Below, in pieces: positions 43,163 to 52,407 of a DNA stretch of 64,000 bases. Within the stretch, counting starts at the first letter, position 1, and each line of letters starts with the position of its first letter. Made by a program: the position numbers and the translations under genes. The notes under the pieces are model-generated. The model was not told where the DNA came from, ran no database searches, and saw only the letters and a program-made list of their open reading frames with translations. This DNA comes from an uncultured bacterium (GTDB taxonomy: Bacteria; Patescibacteriota; Saccharimonadia; Saccharimonadales; Saccharimonadaceae), in the NCBI GenBank assembly GCA_902761145.1, contig CACWJA010000004.1, forward strand, positions 1-64,000, in the 5' to 3' direction.

Positions 43163-43999
43163 CTAATGTTGGCGGAATTTGCGGCGGGAGCGGGCGCGGA
43201 AGATGAGCGCAAAGATGATGCTAAAAATAGTAAAAGCGATAAGGACTAAGAACCAGACTGGGCAGAGTATGAGGACTCCAGAGAATGTGGTATCAGCACC
43301 ATTGTAGGTGACTGTCTGGGTGACTTGCACAGCGCCGAGGGCTGGTAGGCCTTCCAGCTGGCGGACGAGGAGGCGAGTGGAGCTAGGCATAATGACTTCG
43401 CTAAAAGTATCGGGCTGATCGGACTTAGGGAAGATGCGCTCGCCAGTGACGTTATTCACTACGGATAGCTTGACACTGGCTGTTTCGTGGACATTGCCGG
43501 TATTGGTGATAGTAGTAGCTATAGATATAGGAGTTACAAAAGAAAAGCCTGGCATGGAGGTGTCTAGTACTTCGCCAGAATGGGTAGTCTCGCCAGCGAC
43601 GTCGGCATAGATGATGCTGGCCATGCCTACTACACTGCTAATGGAATTATCTACGGCAGAAGATTGGCTAACTACAATGGTAGCATACTGGCCGCCAGCG
43701 GGTGCGTCGGCTGGTACGGTGATAGTAAATGGTATCTCGGCAGTGGAATTAGGTGCGATGGTGCCAGTGGGGGTATCTAGCTTGACCCAATCTACTATCT
43801 GGGAGAAATTGGACACAGTAGCGAGATCGGCTTGGTATTCTTGGCCAATAACACTATATGGGGTGACACGTGCAGAAAAATCGAGATCGGCGGTAGAGCC
43901 AGATGGGTTGACGACTTTGATGCTGCCAGAATAAGTTTGGCCAGGTGTAAGGGAGATAAATTGGCTCATAGGAGATACAACAAAAGTATTCTGTTCCAT
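43163..43999 (-). CDS. DUF916-like cell-surface protein lacking a signal peptide
   Basis: The 278-residue protein begins directly with the mature-domain pattern FVVSPMSQFISLTPGQTYSGSIKVVNPS, typical of DUF916/WxL-associated surface proteins (two Ig-like beta domains, about 5-125 and 130-235). It ends with one membrane segment (about 242-267) and a basic tail. No signal peptide precedes it: upstream in frame there is a stop within a few codons, and TATAAT (44006-44011) ends 6 nt before the ATG. A family A repeat begins 24 nt further upstream. Either the signal peptide was lost when the repeat arrived, or export uses the C-terminal anchor in another way. Confidence 0.75.
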   Translation of the reverse strand: MEQNTFVVSPMSQFISLTPGQTYSGSIKVVNPSGSTADLDFSARVTPYSVIGQEYQADLATVSNFSQIVDWVKLDTPTGTIAPNSTAEIPFTITVPADAPAGGQYATIVVSQSSAVDNSISSVVGMASIIYADVAGETTHSGEVLDTSMPGFSFVTPISIATTITNTGNVHETASVKLSVVNNVTGERIFPKSDQPDTFSEVIMPSSTRLLVRQLEGLPALGAVQVTQTVTYNGADTTFSGVLILCPVWFLVLIAFTIFSIIFALIFRARSRRKFRQH

Positions 44000-44034
44000 A
44001 GGGCTATTATACCATGATCGCGCCGTTTGCTGTA

Positions 44035-44171
44035 TTGTCGCATAAATCCACCGTATTTCGGAAGTTTCGCTTTGATGTAATCAGAGATTATACATCAAAG
44101 CTCCGCCCCTCCGGCGAAAAAATCTAAGATTTTTTCTTAATGTTCCTCAATACTAGTGGATTATGCGACAA
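44035..44171. repeat. Structured palindromic repeat, family A copy 3
   Basis: Outer arms TTGTCGCATA(A)ATCCAC (44035-44051) and GTGGATTATGCGACAA (44156-44171) pair fully apart from one bulged A. Inner hairpins are GCTTTGATGTA/TACATCAAAGC (44069-44101) and AAAAATC/GATTTTT (about 44118-44135). The cores TTTCGGAAG and CTTAATGTTCCTCAA are conserved. It sits in the divergent gap between the DUF916-like gene and serS. Confidence 0.87.
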
Positions 44172-44199
44172 CGTTATAAAATAGTGGTATAATGACGAT

Positions 44200-45444
44200 A
44201 TGTTAGATGTGAAATTTATACGAGAAAATAAGGAGCTGGTAGAAAAATCTGCACGAGAAAAGGGGTACAAGGTAGACATAGATAAGCTACTAGCAGTAGA
44301 TGATGAACGCAAGGCTGAGCTGGTACAAGTAGAAGAGCTGCGCAAGAAACGCAATGAGATAGCAGCCAAGATGAAGGGTGGCAAGCCAGATGCTGAGCTG
44401 ATAGAGGCTGGTAAAGCCGTAAAGGTGGAACTAGCCGAGCGTGAGGAAAAATTATCCCAGGTAGAAGCTGAGCTAAAAGCAAAGATAGCCTTGGTGCCAA
44501 ATATAATATTATCCGATGTACCGCTAGGGGATGAAGATTGTTCTGTAGAGGTACGCAAATGGGGTGAACCGCATGAGACTGGCGTGGACCACCTGGACTA
44601 TGCCGTGAGTCGTGATTGGGTGGATTTTGAACGCGGCGCCAAGGTAGCGGGGGCGAAATTTTACTATCTCAAGAATGAGCTGGCTTTGCTGGAAAATGCT
44701 CTATTGCAATATGCACTGAAGAAAGTATTGGCGCATGGATTTACTTTTATGACGGTGCCGGACATGGTAAGCTCTAGAGTGCTGGAGGGATGTGGGTTTA
44801 ACCCGCGTACTAGCGATCAGTCTGATGAGTATTTTATAGAAGGCGAGGACTTAGCTATGATTGCTACGGCAGAAATGCCACTTACGGGCTATCATATGGA
44901 TGAGATAATCGACGAAGACAAATTACCATTACTATATTCTGGATATTCGGCGTGTTTTCGCAAGGAAGCTGGCGCGTATGGTAAGTATACCAGAGGGCTG
45001 TTCCGGGTACATCAGTTTAATAAGCTAGAGATGTATGTATTTTGCTTGCCAGAAGAAAGCGAAGAAATACATGGGAAAATATTGGCCGTAGAAGAAGAAA
45101 TATGGCAAGAGCTAGGTATACCATATCATGTGATAAATATTGCGGCTGGAGACCTAGGCGCGCCGGCGGCGAAAAAATACGATATAGAATATTGGTCGCC
45201 AGTGAACAAGAAATATCAGGAGATTACTAGTTGTAGTAACTGTACAGATTTTCAGGCTAGAGCGGTAAATGCTAGAGTACGACGCAAAGACGGTACGGTA
45301 GAGTGTGTACATACGCTTAATGGTACTGCTATATCGCTAGCCAGAGCAATGGTGGCAATGATAGAGAACTACGCTAAGGAGGGTGGCAAGATGTATGTGC
45401 CAGAGCCTTTGAGGCCGTATTTAGATAATAAGGAAGAAATATAA
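44200..45444 (+). CDS. serS: Seryl-tRNA synthetase
   Basis: A class II synthetase for tRNA-Ser. The 414-residue protein has the N-terminal tRNA-binding coiled coil (about 25-105) and the catalytic domain with motif 2 (FRKEAGAYGKYTRGLFRVHQFNKLEMY) and motif 3 (HTLNGTAISLARAMVAMIEN). TATAAT (44188-44193) ends 6 nt before the ATG, predicting a leaderless mRNA. hpf follows 9 nt after the stop. Confidence 0.96.
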   Translation: MLDVKFIRENKELVEKSAREKGYKVDIDKLLAVDDERKAELVQVEELRKKRNEIAAKMKGGKPDAELIEAGKAVKVELAEREEKLSQVEAELKAKIALVPNIILSDVPLGDEDCSVEVRKWGEPHETGVDHLDYAVSRDWVDFERGAKVAGAKFYYLKNELALLENALLQYALKKVLAHGFTFMTVPDMVSSRVLEGCGFNPRTSDQSDEYFIEGEDLAMIATAEMPLTGYHMDEIIDEDKLPLLYSGYSACFRKEAGAYGKYTRGLFRVHQFNKLEMYVFCLPEESEEIHGKILAVEEEIWQELGIPYHVINIAAGDLGAPAAKKYDIEYWSPVNKKYQEITSCSNCTDFQARAVNARVRRKDGTVECVHTLNGTAISLARAMVAMIENYAKEGGKMYVPEPLRPYLDNKEEI

Positions 45445-45453
45445 AGGAGGAAT

Positions 45454-45816
45454 ATGATAGATAAAATCGATATACGTGGTGATGGCTACAGGGTAGAGGA
45501 GCCACTAAAAAAATACGTAGGAAAGCGTATAGGCAAGTTAGATAGATATTTGCCACGTGGTAGCAAAAAAGATGTAGTGGCAAAAGTAGTGGTGTCTGAA
45601 ATAGGCAAAAATAAGAGCGAAAAATACAATATATCTGTAGCGATGGAGCTAGTAGGTGGCAAGGTGATAGCTGCGCATGATGAATGCAGCAATGTGTTTG
45701 CTGGTGTAGATTTGGTAGAAGCTAAGCTGATGGGGCAGATACGGCGTTATAAGCTAGAAGTGCAGCCGCATCGTCAGAAGAAATCACTGAAAAATCTCTT
45801 TATCAAGAGAAAATAG
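45454..45816 (+). CDS. hpf: Ribosome hibernation promoting factor (HPF/RaiA family)
   Basis: This small protein binds the 30S decoding region and stores ribosomes when growth slows. The 120-residue sequence is the short HPF type: the beta-alpha-beta core (IDIRGDGYRVEEPLKKYVGKRIGKLDRYL) and a DLVEAKLMGQIRRYK helix, then a basic tail. It lacks the long C-terminal dimerisation domain. AAAGGAGG gives a strong ribosome binding site. The serS-hpf-secA run forms an operon; hpf next to secA is a common bacterial arrangement. Confidence 0.9.
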   Translation: MIDKIDIRGDGYRVEEPLKKYVGKRIGKLDRYLPRGSKKDVVAKVVVSEIGKNKSEKYNISVAMELVGGKVIAAHDECSNVFAGVDLVEAKLMGQIRRYKLEVQPHRQKKSLKNLFIKRK

Positions 45817-45847
45817 TATGGTACAATAGGGGGTAGATTGGAGTTAT

Positions 45848-48583
45848 ATGGTGAAAAAAGAGAAGAAGCCTACCGATAAGTTGGCAGATAAGACTGCGTT
45901 GACCAAATTCTTGCAAGGGATTTTTGGTGATGCCCAGAAAAAAATATTGAAGCGCATGTGGAAAAAAGCGCAAGAAATAAACAAGCTCGAGCCAAAGTAT
46001 GAGGCAATGAGCGATGAGGAGCTGGCAGAACAGACGGAGATATTCAAGAAAAAAATAGACAAAGCTCTAAAAGTAGCACGTGCAGAGCAGGGTATCAATA
46101 AGACTGGCAAGAAGCGTCCACCAGTGGATGACACCAAGATATTAAATGACTTATTGCCGGATGTTTTTGCGGTGGCTAGAGAGGCTTCGAAGCGTATATT
46201 GGGGCTAAGGCCATATGATGTACAGCTGATAGGTGGCATAGCGTTACATGAGGGTAACGTTGCTGAGATGAAGACTGGTGAAGGTAAGACTCTTGTGGCG
46301 ATGCTTCCGGCGTATCTAAATGGGTTAACTGGGCGTGGTGTACATGTGGTAACAGTGAATGACTATTTGGCACAGCGCGATGCTGGGTGGAACGGGCCGA
46401 TATATGACTTCCTAGGGATGAGCGTAGGCGTGATTATAAACAACGCTTCTTTTGTGTATGATGCTGAGTACGAGAATACAGATCATGACGACGAGAGATT
46501 TAAACACTTGCGCCCTGCTACGCGTAAGGAAGCTTATGCGGCCGATATTACTTATGGTACGAATAATGAATTTGGATTTGACTACTTGCGCGACAATATG
46601 ACTAGCGAGGTACAATATTTGCGCCAAAGAGGGCTGAATTTCGCGATAGTGGATGAGGTGGACTCTATACTTATAGATGAAGCGCGAACGCCGTTGATAA
46701 TATCGGCGCCAGCTGGTGACAATCCGGATTCGTACTATCAATTTGCAAAGATAGCGGCAAGGCTCAATGCGGACGATTATATACTAGACGAAAAACGTCG
46801 TAGTGTAACTTTGACGGACAAAGGCATAGAAAAGGTTCAGGATATATTGGGCGTGGATAATCTATACTCTACTAAGAATACTCGACTAGTGTATCACCTA
46901 GAGCAAGCAATACGTGCAGAGGTAGTGTTTAAGCGCGATAAAGATTATGTAGTAACTAACTCTGGTGAAGTAATAATAGTAGATGAGCATACTGGACGTT
47001 TGATGCAAGGGCGACGATACAATGAAGGGTTGCACCAGGCGATAGAAGCAAAAGAAGGTGTAGTGGTAAAACAAGAGTCTATGACATTAGCTACTATATC
47101 ATTCCAGAATTTCTTCCGGTTGTACACTAAACTTTCGGGGATGACTGGTACGGCGTTTACCGAGGCGGAAGAATTTCAGCAAATATATGCGCTGGATGTA
47201 ATACAAATACCACCTAATAAGCCGATAGCACGTGTAGATAAGGATGATTTGATCTATAAGACTAAGGCTGGTAAGCTAAAAGCTATAGCGGATGAGATAC
47301 GCAAATATCATGAGAAGGGGCAGCCAGTGTTGGTGGGGTCTGGATCTATAGCTAACAATGAGGAAATAGCTAGGTATTTGGATGCCCAGAATATACCGTA
47401 TGAAATACTTAATGCTAAAAATAATGAGCGTGAGGCAGCCATTATCGAAAAAGCTGGTGAAAAAGGCGCTATTACGCTAGCTACCAACATGGCAGGGCGT
47501 GGTACGGATATTAAGCTGGGCGAAGGCGTGAAGGAGCTAGGTGGATTAGTAGTGATAGGATCAGAACGGCATGATTCTAGGCGCGTAGATAACCAATTGC
47601 GTGGCCGTGGTGGTAGGCAGGGCGATCCTGGTACTACACAGTTTTTTGTGAGTTGTGAAGATGATCTGATGCGGATATTCCAGGGCGACAGAGTAAAAAT
47701 GCTAATGACGCGGCTAGGGGTGGATGAAGACACACCAATACAGACTAAAGCTATATCAAAGACATTAGAGGCGGCGCAGAAGCGAATAGAGGGATTTAAT
47801 TTTGATTCACGTAAAAATGTGGTGCAGTATGATAATGTGATCAATAGGCATCGCAAAGTGGTATATATGATGCGTAGAAAAATCTTGGAGGGCGACGATA
47901 TATACCCAGAAATAAAGCGATTGATGCGTGATGAAACTAAGATGTTGACCGAGTTTTCGTCGAGAGTGAATAAGAAGTTTGACGAAGAGTTTAAAGCCGT
48001 ATTTGATTTTGATGATGATTTGATACATGGTATTGGGCTGATGCGTAAGGAGAAGGATCGCGAGAAACGTGCTTTTGAAGCGGTGGAAGAAGCCTATAAA
48101 AAGAAAGAAGAAGAATTTGGTTCTGAGACGATGCGTAAAGTAGAGCGTGAGGTATACCTGAAGGTGCTAGATACTTTATGGATGCAACATCTAGAGAATA
48201 TGCAGCATTTGCGTGAAGGGATACATTGGCGTAGCGTAGGACAGAGGGATCCGTTGGTAGAATATCGCAGTGAATCTCAGAAGCTCTTTGACGGATTACA
48301 GAGGAACTTGCGTGAAGAAGTATTAAAGATACTATTATCTATTACTCCAGCAGAAGCAGCAGAAGATAACGTGACGGATGGCGAAGAGTATGAAAGTGAG
48401 CTTACCAAGATGGCAGAAGGGCAGACTGAAAAGGGTGTGAATGAAATATCGGCTGGTGATAAGAATATGGATGATGAATTTCGTACGAAGGTAACTGTAC
48501 ATAAGAATGTAAAGCCTGCTACTAGTAGAAATGTGATAAAGAAGAAAAATAAAAAGAAGAAATCAAAATCCAAGCGGAAATAG
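45848..48583 (+). CDS. secA: Preprotein translocase ATPase SecA
   Basis: SecA drives secretion of unfolded proteins through SecYEG. The 911-residue protein has Walker A MKTGEGKT (about 140), Walker B VDEVDSILIDEARTP, the preprotein cross-linking domain, helicase motif region ATNMAGRGTDIKL (about 540), QLRGRGGRQGDPG and the helical scaffold/wing. An N-terminal insertion (about 50-100) is Lys-rich. The C-terminus is a Lys-rich tail without the Cys zinc finger that binds SecB in proteobacteria. The start follows GGAG at 6 nt. Confidence 0.97.
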   Translation: MVKKEKKPTDKLADKTALTKFLQGIFGDAQKKILKRMWKKAQEINKLEPKYEAMSDEELAEQTEIFKKKIDKALKVARAEQGINKTGKKRPPVDDTKILNDLLPDVFAVAREASKRILGLRPYDVQLIGGIALHEGNVAEMKTGEGKTLVAMLPAYLNGLTGRGVHVVTVNDYLAQRDAGWNGPIYDFLGMSVGVIINNASFVYDAEYENTDHDDERFKHLRPATRKEAYAADITYGTNNEFGFDYLRDNMTSEVQYLRQRGLNFAIVDEVDSILIDEARTPLIISAPAGDNPDSYYQFAKIAARLNADDYILDEKRRSVTLTDKGIEKVQDILGVDNLYSTKNTRLVYHLEQAIRAEVVFKRDKDYVVTNSGEVIIVDEHTGRLMQGRRYNEGLHQAIEAKEGVVVKQESMTLATISFQNFFRLYTKLSGMTGTAFTEAEEFQQIYALDVIQIPPNKPIARVDKDDLIYKTKAGKLKAIADEIRKYHEKGQPVLVGSGSIANNEEIARYLDAQNIPYEILNAKNNEREAAIIEKAGEKGAITLATNMAGRGTDIKLGEGVKELGGLVVIGSERHDSRRVDNQLRGRGGRQGDPGTTQFFVSCEDDLMRIFQGDRVKMLMTRLGVDEDTPIQTKAISKTLEAAQKRIEGFNFDSRKNVVQYDNVINRHRKVVYMMRRKILEGDDIYPEIKRLMRDETKMLTEFSSRVNKKFDEEFKAVFDFDDDLIHGIGLMRKEKDREKRAFEAVEEAYKKKEEEFGSETMRKVEREVYLKVLDTLWMQHLENMQHLREGIHWRSVGQRDPLVEYRSESQKLFDGLQRNLREEVLKILLSITPAEAAEDNVTDGEEYESELTKMAEGQTEKGVNEISAGDKNMDDEFRTKVTVHKNVKPATSRNVIKKKNKKKKSKSKRK

Positions 48584-48649
48584 TTCCGATGGCGGTATTA
48601 TAACATAAGCGCTTTGAATTGTCAATAGTTTAGGTGAAGCGAGGTAAAA

Positions 48650-49921
48650 ATGAAGCATTCTGTAGAGGAAATTAAGCTAAAAAATGGGGCGAAAGGATTA
48701 TTAATAGATATCCCTGGCGCCAGTGTAATGTCTACTCGAATACAGTTTCGGGCGGGCATGATGTATGCCAAGAAAAAAGATGTATATGAAATACCACATC
48801 TAGTGGAGCACTTGGCTTTTGGCGCAAATGCTAAGTATAAGGACGAACAGGCATATGAAGCGGAATTCACCAAAAATGGCGCATATCATAATGCTTGGAC
48901 TAGTGATATATCTGTATGCTACGAGACAGAATGTGCGGATTTTGAGTGGGAAAGGATAATGGATCTGCAGCGAGTATCTATATGTCAGCCTAAGTTTAAT
49001 GAGGAAGAATTGAAGAGCGAAAAAGCCAATGTAAAGAGTGAACTGACGGGATATATGAACGATTACTATAGATTGCTGTGGCCACGGGTGCAACAGACTG
49101 TAGGAGAGGACATACTTGATTTGTCTGAGCGCATTAAAACTATACCCAATATTGAATTAAAAGATATACGTGAACATTACAGACGTACTCATACGGCTAA
49201 AAATATGCTTTTTATTATAGCGGGCAAGATGAAGGGTCGTAAGCATAAGATAATGAAAATGTTGAGCGATTGGGAACTAAAGGAAGGTGAGAAATTTGAG
49301 ATACCACAGGCTGAATTGCATGCTGGTGAGGCGGTATCAATACGGCGTAAGGATGCAAATAATATAACATTTGGGTTTTCGCTGGTAACACCTAGACATT
49401 TGGAACCGAGCGAGGTGTTTGCTATGAATTGTCTTAATCATATATTAAACGGTACGACAAATTCAAAAATATTTGGGGCAGCTAGAAAGCGTGGACTAGT
49501 ATATGGGATGGGTAGTTCGGTAGCAAGCAACACAAATAATTCGTATTGGGATTTTGATGGAGAGGTAAATGTAGAAAATGCAGAAGCATTGTTTGAGCTA
49601 ATACAGACAGAGATGATGAAGACGCTGAATGGTGAGATATTGGATATGGATTTTTTGGCGGCAAAATCGTATGCGCTTGGAAGATTCCAGATGGGGGCAC
49701 AGACTCCGTCTCAGATAGCGGATTATTATGCGGAAAATTATTTTACTAATGAAACTGTGGAAAAATATGATAATATGCCAAATTTAATAAAATCTATTGA
49801 TAAATTTAAGATGATAGAGCTAGCAAGGGAATTTGCTGATAGTGGTATAAAAGGGTTTGCGGCGGTGTCATCCACAGAGAAGGCGTTTATAAATAGTCTA
49901 GAGGCGAGATTGAATTTTTAA
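48650..49921 (+). CDS. M16-family zinc metallopeptidase
   Basis: The 423-residue protein carries the inverted zinc motif HLVEH (His50, Glu53, His54) with the distal Glu in EELKSEKANVKSEL (about residue 130), so it is expected to be active. Length and the two-domain layout fit single-subunit-length M16 peptidases (processing-peptidase/PqqL/YmxG-like). No signal peptide is seen, so it should be cytosolic. The start follows a weak AGCGAGG. Substrates may be peptides or leader sequences. It stands alone after secA, with a family A repeat beyond it. Confidence 0.88.
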   Translation: MKHSVEEIKLKNGAKGLLIDIPGASVMSTRIQFRAGMMYAKKKDVYEIPHLVEHLAFGANAKYKDEQAYEAEFTKNGAYHNAWTSDISVCYETECADFEWERIMDLQRVSICQPKFNEEELKSEKANVKSELTGYMNDYYRLLWPRVQQTVGEDILDLSERIKTIPNIELKDIREHYRRTHTAKNMLFIIAGKMKGRKHKIMKMLSDWELKEGEKFEIPQAELHAGEAVSIRRKDANNITFGFSLVTPRHLEPSEVFAMNCLNHILNGTTNSKIFGAARKRGLVYGMGSSVASNTNNSYWDFDGEVNVENAEALFELIQTEMMKTLNGEILDMDFLAAKSYALGRFQMGAQTPSQIADYYAENYFTNETVEKYDNMPNLIKSIDKFKMIELAREFADSGIKGFAAVSSTEKAFINSLEARLNF

Positions 49922-49958
49922 ATTCATTTTTTCTGGGGGAAAAAGTTACATGATACAC

Positions 49959-50102
49959 ATATTACCCCACACACTACATTTCGGAAGCTGTGTGATGTGA
50001 TAATCGAAGATTATATCACATCACTCCGCCCCTTCGGCGGCCAAACTTGCTAAAGCCAAGTTTGGCCTTAATGTTCCTCAATTGTAGTGTGTGAGGCAAT
50101 AT
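49959..50102. repeat. Structured palindromic repeat, family A copy 4
   Basis: Outer arms 49959-49978 and 50083-50102 pair at 18 of 20 positions with a sequence unlike other copies (CACACACTACA/TGTAGTGTGTG). Inner hairpins are TGATGTGAT/ATATCACATCA (about 49992-50023) and a 12-bp GGCCAAACTTG/CAAGTTTGGCC stem (about 50039-50067). The cores TTTCGGAAG and CTTAATGTTCCTCAA are conserved. It lies between two convergent genes, the M16 peptidase and murD. Confidence 0.88.
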
Positions 50103-50174
50103 GATCTTGCTTTTTGAATTTGATTAAAGGCTAGGTTCGATCTTAATATTCTTTGATGAAATGGATTATATAGC

Positions 50175-51401
50175 TTAAGAAAGATTTTTTATGATATCTT
50201 GATATTGATTTCCGCGGTCGTAGACGTTGTCGAACATATCGAAGGATGCGGCTGCCGGGGACATGATAACTACGGTTGGAGTGATAGCTTCGGCAAATTC
50301 TCGAGCGGTGGCTACGGCTTGATCTAACGAATCTGCTATCGTGAATCTATTGTCTGCGTAACGATTGGCTAGCTCGTGACCGGATTCGCCTATAAGGACG
50401 ATATGCTTGATATTTGGCGAGCTGATGATACGGTAGATTTCTGGTAAATCTTTGTTATTGGTCTTGTCTCGGCCACCAAGAATTAAAACGATATTGTCGT
50501 CTGGGAAAGATTCTATGGCTACTCGGGTAGAGGAAGGGTTGGTGGAGAAATTGTCGTCGTAATATTTTACGCCATTTAGCTCACGAAGGAATTCTAAGCG
50601 GTGAGGTAGGCCGTGGAAATTGCTGAGACCAGTGGAGATTTCGGAAGAATGTTTGTCGATAAGATCATCAGGCGACAGGTGATAATAGCTAGCTACGGCT
50701 GCAATGGCCGCCATAGCGTTTTGCTGATTGTGTTTACCAGGGAGATGGATGGAGCCAGAAATATCTGCGGGAATACTGTAAGGATAGGGGACTTTGTGGG
50801 CGATGGAAAGATTGGAAAGCTTGACTGATTCTGGATTGGCAGAATTGAAGACAAGGTAATCATTGGCGGATTGATGACGGCAGATGTTGGATTTGGCCGC
50901 TAGGTAATCGGCATAATCTTTGTGAACATTGAGATGATCTGGCTCTAGATGACCTATGACGGCGATATGAGGGGATTTTTCTAGATCCCAGAGCTGGAAA
51001 CTAGACATTTCGTAGACTACTATGGAGGTGGGCGAAAGTTGATCTAGTACTTCTATGGCTGGGGTGCCAATATTGCCGACGAGATGGGCGTCTTCGTTCA
51101 TGACATCCAGGATGGACTTAATGAAGGAGCAGGTGGTACCTTTGCCTTTGGTGGCAGTTACGCCGATGATGGGGCAAGGGCAATGATCGAAGAAATACTT
51201 AGTGAGGCTGGATTCGTTCGGTAGCCCTAATGGCGGTACACTAGGGGAACGCAAGATTATATCGTAGGATGAAAAATCTCTATGTTTGATCTCGTCATAC
51301 GTGAAGTTTTCAAAAACGTCGCATTCGGCAGAGAAGTGTGTTTTGAAATATTTTTCGGCGGATTTACCTTCTACGCCGTATCCTAATAATGCTATTTTCA
51401 T
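50175..51401 (-). CDS. murD: UDP-N-acetylmuramoylalanine--D-glutamate ligase
   Basis: MurD adds D-Glu to UDP-MurNAc-L-Ala in peptidoglycan synthesis. The 408-residue protein has the short Rossmann N-domain, the ATP loop GVTATKGKGTTCSFI (about 97), the Mur-ligase motif GHLEPDHLNVHKDYADYLAAK (about 152) and the C-domain with DDNFSTNPSSTRVAI. It is somewhat shorter than the usual 440. Its ATG overlaps the stop of the upstream dus gene (ATGA), and a TATAAT box inside the dus 3' end could give an extra leaderless transcript. Confidence 0.92.
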   Translation of the reverse strand: MKIALLGYGVEGKSAEKYFKTHFSAECDVFENFTYDEIKHRDFSSYDIILRSPSVPPLGLPNESSLTKYFFDHCPCPIIGVTATKGKGTTCSFIKSILDVMNEDAHLVGNIGTPAIEVLDQLSPTSIVVYEMSSFQLWDLEKSPHIAVIGHLEPDHLNVHKDYADYLAAKSNICRHQSANDYLVFNSANPESVKLSNLSIAHKVPYPYSIPADISGSIHLPGKHNQQNAMAAIAAVASYYHLSPDDLIDKHSSEISTGLSNFHGLPHRLEFLRELNGVKYYDDNFSTNPSSTRVAIESFPDDNIVLILGGRDKTNNKDLPEIYRIISSPNIKHIVLIGESGHELANRYADNRFTIADSLDQAVATAREFAEAITPTVVIMSPAAASFDMFDNVYDRGNQYQDIIKNLS

Positions 51402-52339
51402 AATTTGATTATATCACGGGCTTCGGGGATGGAGTGAGTATTCATCAGTTTGGTACGGAGGTCTTTGGCGCCAGGGAAATTATTAACGTAGATTTTGAAG
51501 AAATGTTTTAAGGTCTCGTAAGAAACATAATATTTTCTTGATTGTATTTCGTACAAATCTAGATGCATTTTTAAGAGTTCCATTAATTCTTCTTTAGCGG
51601 GTTGATGGTTGGTGAAACAATATGGGTTAGCAAAAACGCCCCGACCAATCATAAAGCCATCTACTTCTGGATATTTGGCGTGTAATTCTAGTGCGTGAGT
51701 GCGATCTTTAATATCGCCATTGATGATAAGCTTGGTGGCGGGGCTGATTTGGCTGCGTAGTTTAGTAATGTCTGGAATTAGTTCGTAGTGAGCGGGAACC
51801 TTGCTCATTTCCTTTTTGGTACGGAGATGTATGGTGAGAGCGGCGGGGTGTTCGGCGAGTAAAATTGGTAGCCAAGTGCGAAACTCTTCAGAGTTGCTCC
51901 AGCCGAGACGAGTTTTGATGGATACTGGTAGAGTGGTAAATTTTTTGGCATTTTTAAAACATTCTACGGCGAGATCGGGCGTGAGAATCATAGCGGCGCC
52001 ACCGCCAGCTTTGTTGACGTGCTTGTCTGGGCAGCCAAAATTGAGGTCTACGCCAGAAAAGCCAAGGTTATCAAGCGCCTGGCAAGTTTCCGAAAAGTGG
52101 TCGGGATTTTTGCCCCATATTTGGGCAATGATGGGATTATCTGAGGGAGCTACTTCTAGACGTTCCAGAGCATTGTGGCGGCCTTTTTCGGAGGCGTAGC
52201 TAGAGACATTGGTAAATTCTGTAAAGAATAGATCTGGGCGGCCGGCATGGGCAATAACCTGGCGAAACATAATATCGGTAACGCCTTCCATAGGAGCCAA
52301 GATCAAGAATGGTGTTGGTAGGGTATCCCAAATATTCAT
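51398..52339 (-). CDS. dus: tRNA-dihydrouridine synthase
   Basis: This FMN enzyme reduces specific uridines in tRNA. The 313-residue TIM-barrel protein shows LAPMEGVTD at the N-terminus, the catalytic-Cys region DLNFGCPDKHVNKAGGGAA (about 97), SIKTRLGW and the NGDIKDR and GFMIGRGVFANP flavin-phosphate motifs. Which of DusA, B or C it matches is not clear. TATAAT (52346-52351) ends 6 nt before the ATG. murD overlaps its end, so the two are co-expressed. Confidence 0.92.
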   Translation of the reverse strand: MNIWDTLPTPFLILAPMEGVTDIMFRQVIAHAGRPDLFFTEFTNVSSYASEKGRHNALERLEVAPSDNPIIAQIWGKNPDHFSETCQALDNLGFSGVDLNFGCPDKHVNKAGGGAAMILTPDLAVECFKNAKKFTTLPVSIKTRLGWSNSEEFRTWLPILLAEHPAALTIHLRTKKEMSKVPAHYELIPDITKLRSQISPATKLIINGDIKDRTHALELHAKYPEVDGFMIGRGVFANPYCFTNHQPAKEELMELLKMHLDLYEIQSRKYYVSYETLKHFFKIYVNNFPGAKDLRTKLMNTHSIPEARDIIKL

Positions 52340-52371
52340 TTTATTATTATACCATTTTTTGTAATGTATGT

Positions 52372-52398
52372 AAAAGCCCCGATGTAAAGGATCGGGGC
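52372..52398 (-). terminator. Intrinsic terminator of the 52408 gene
   Basis: On the minus strand AGCCCCGAT, a 7-nt loop and ATCGGGGCT are followed by TTTTA. It ends the orphan cassette that starts at 52809. Confidence 0.85.
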
Positions 52399-52407
52399 TG
52401 GATAGGA

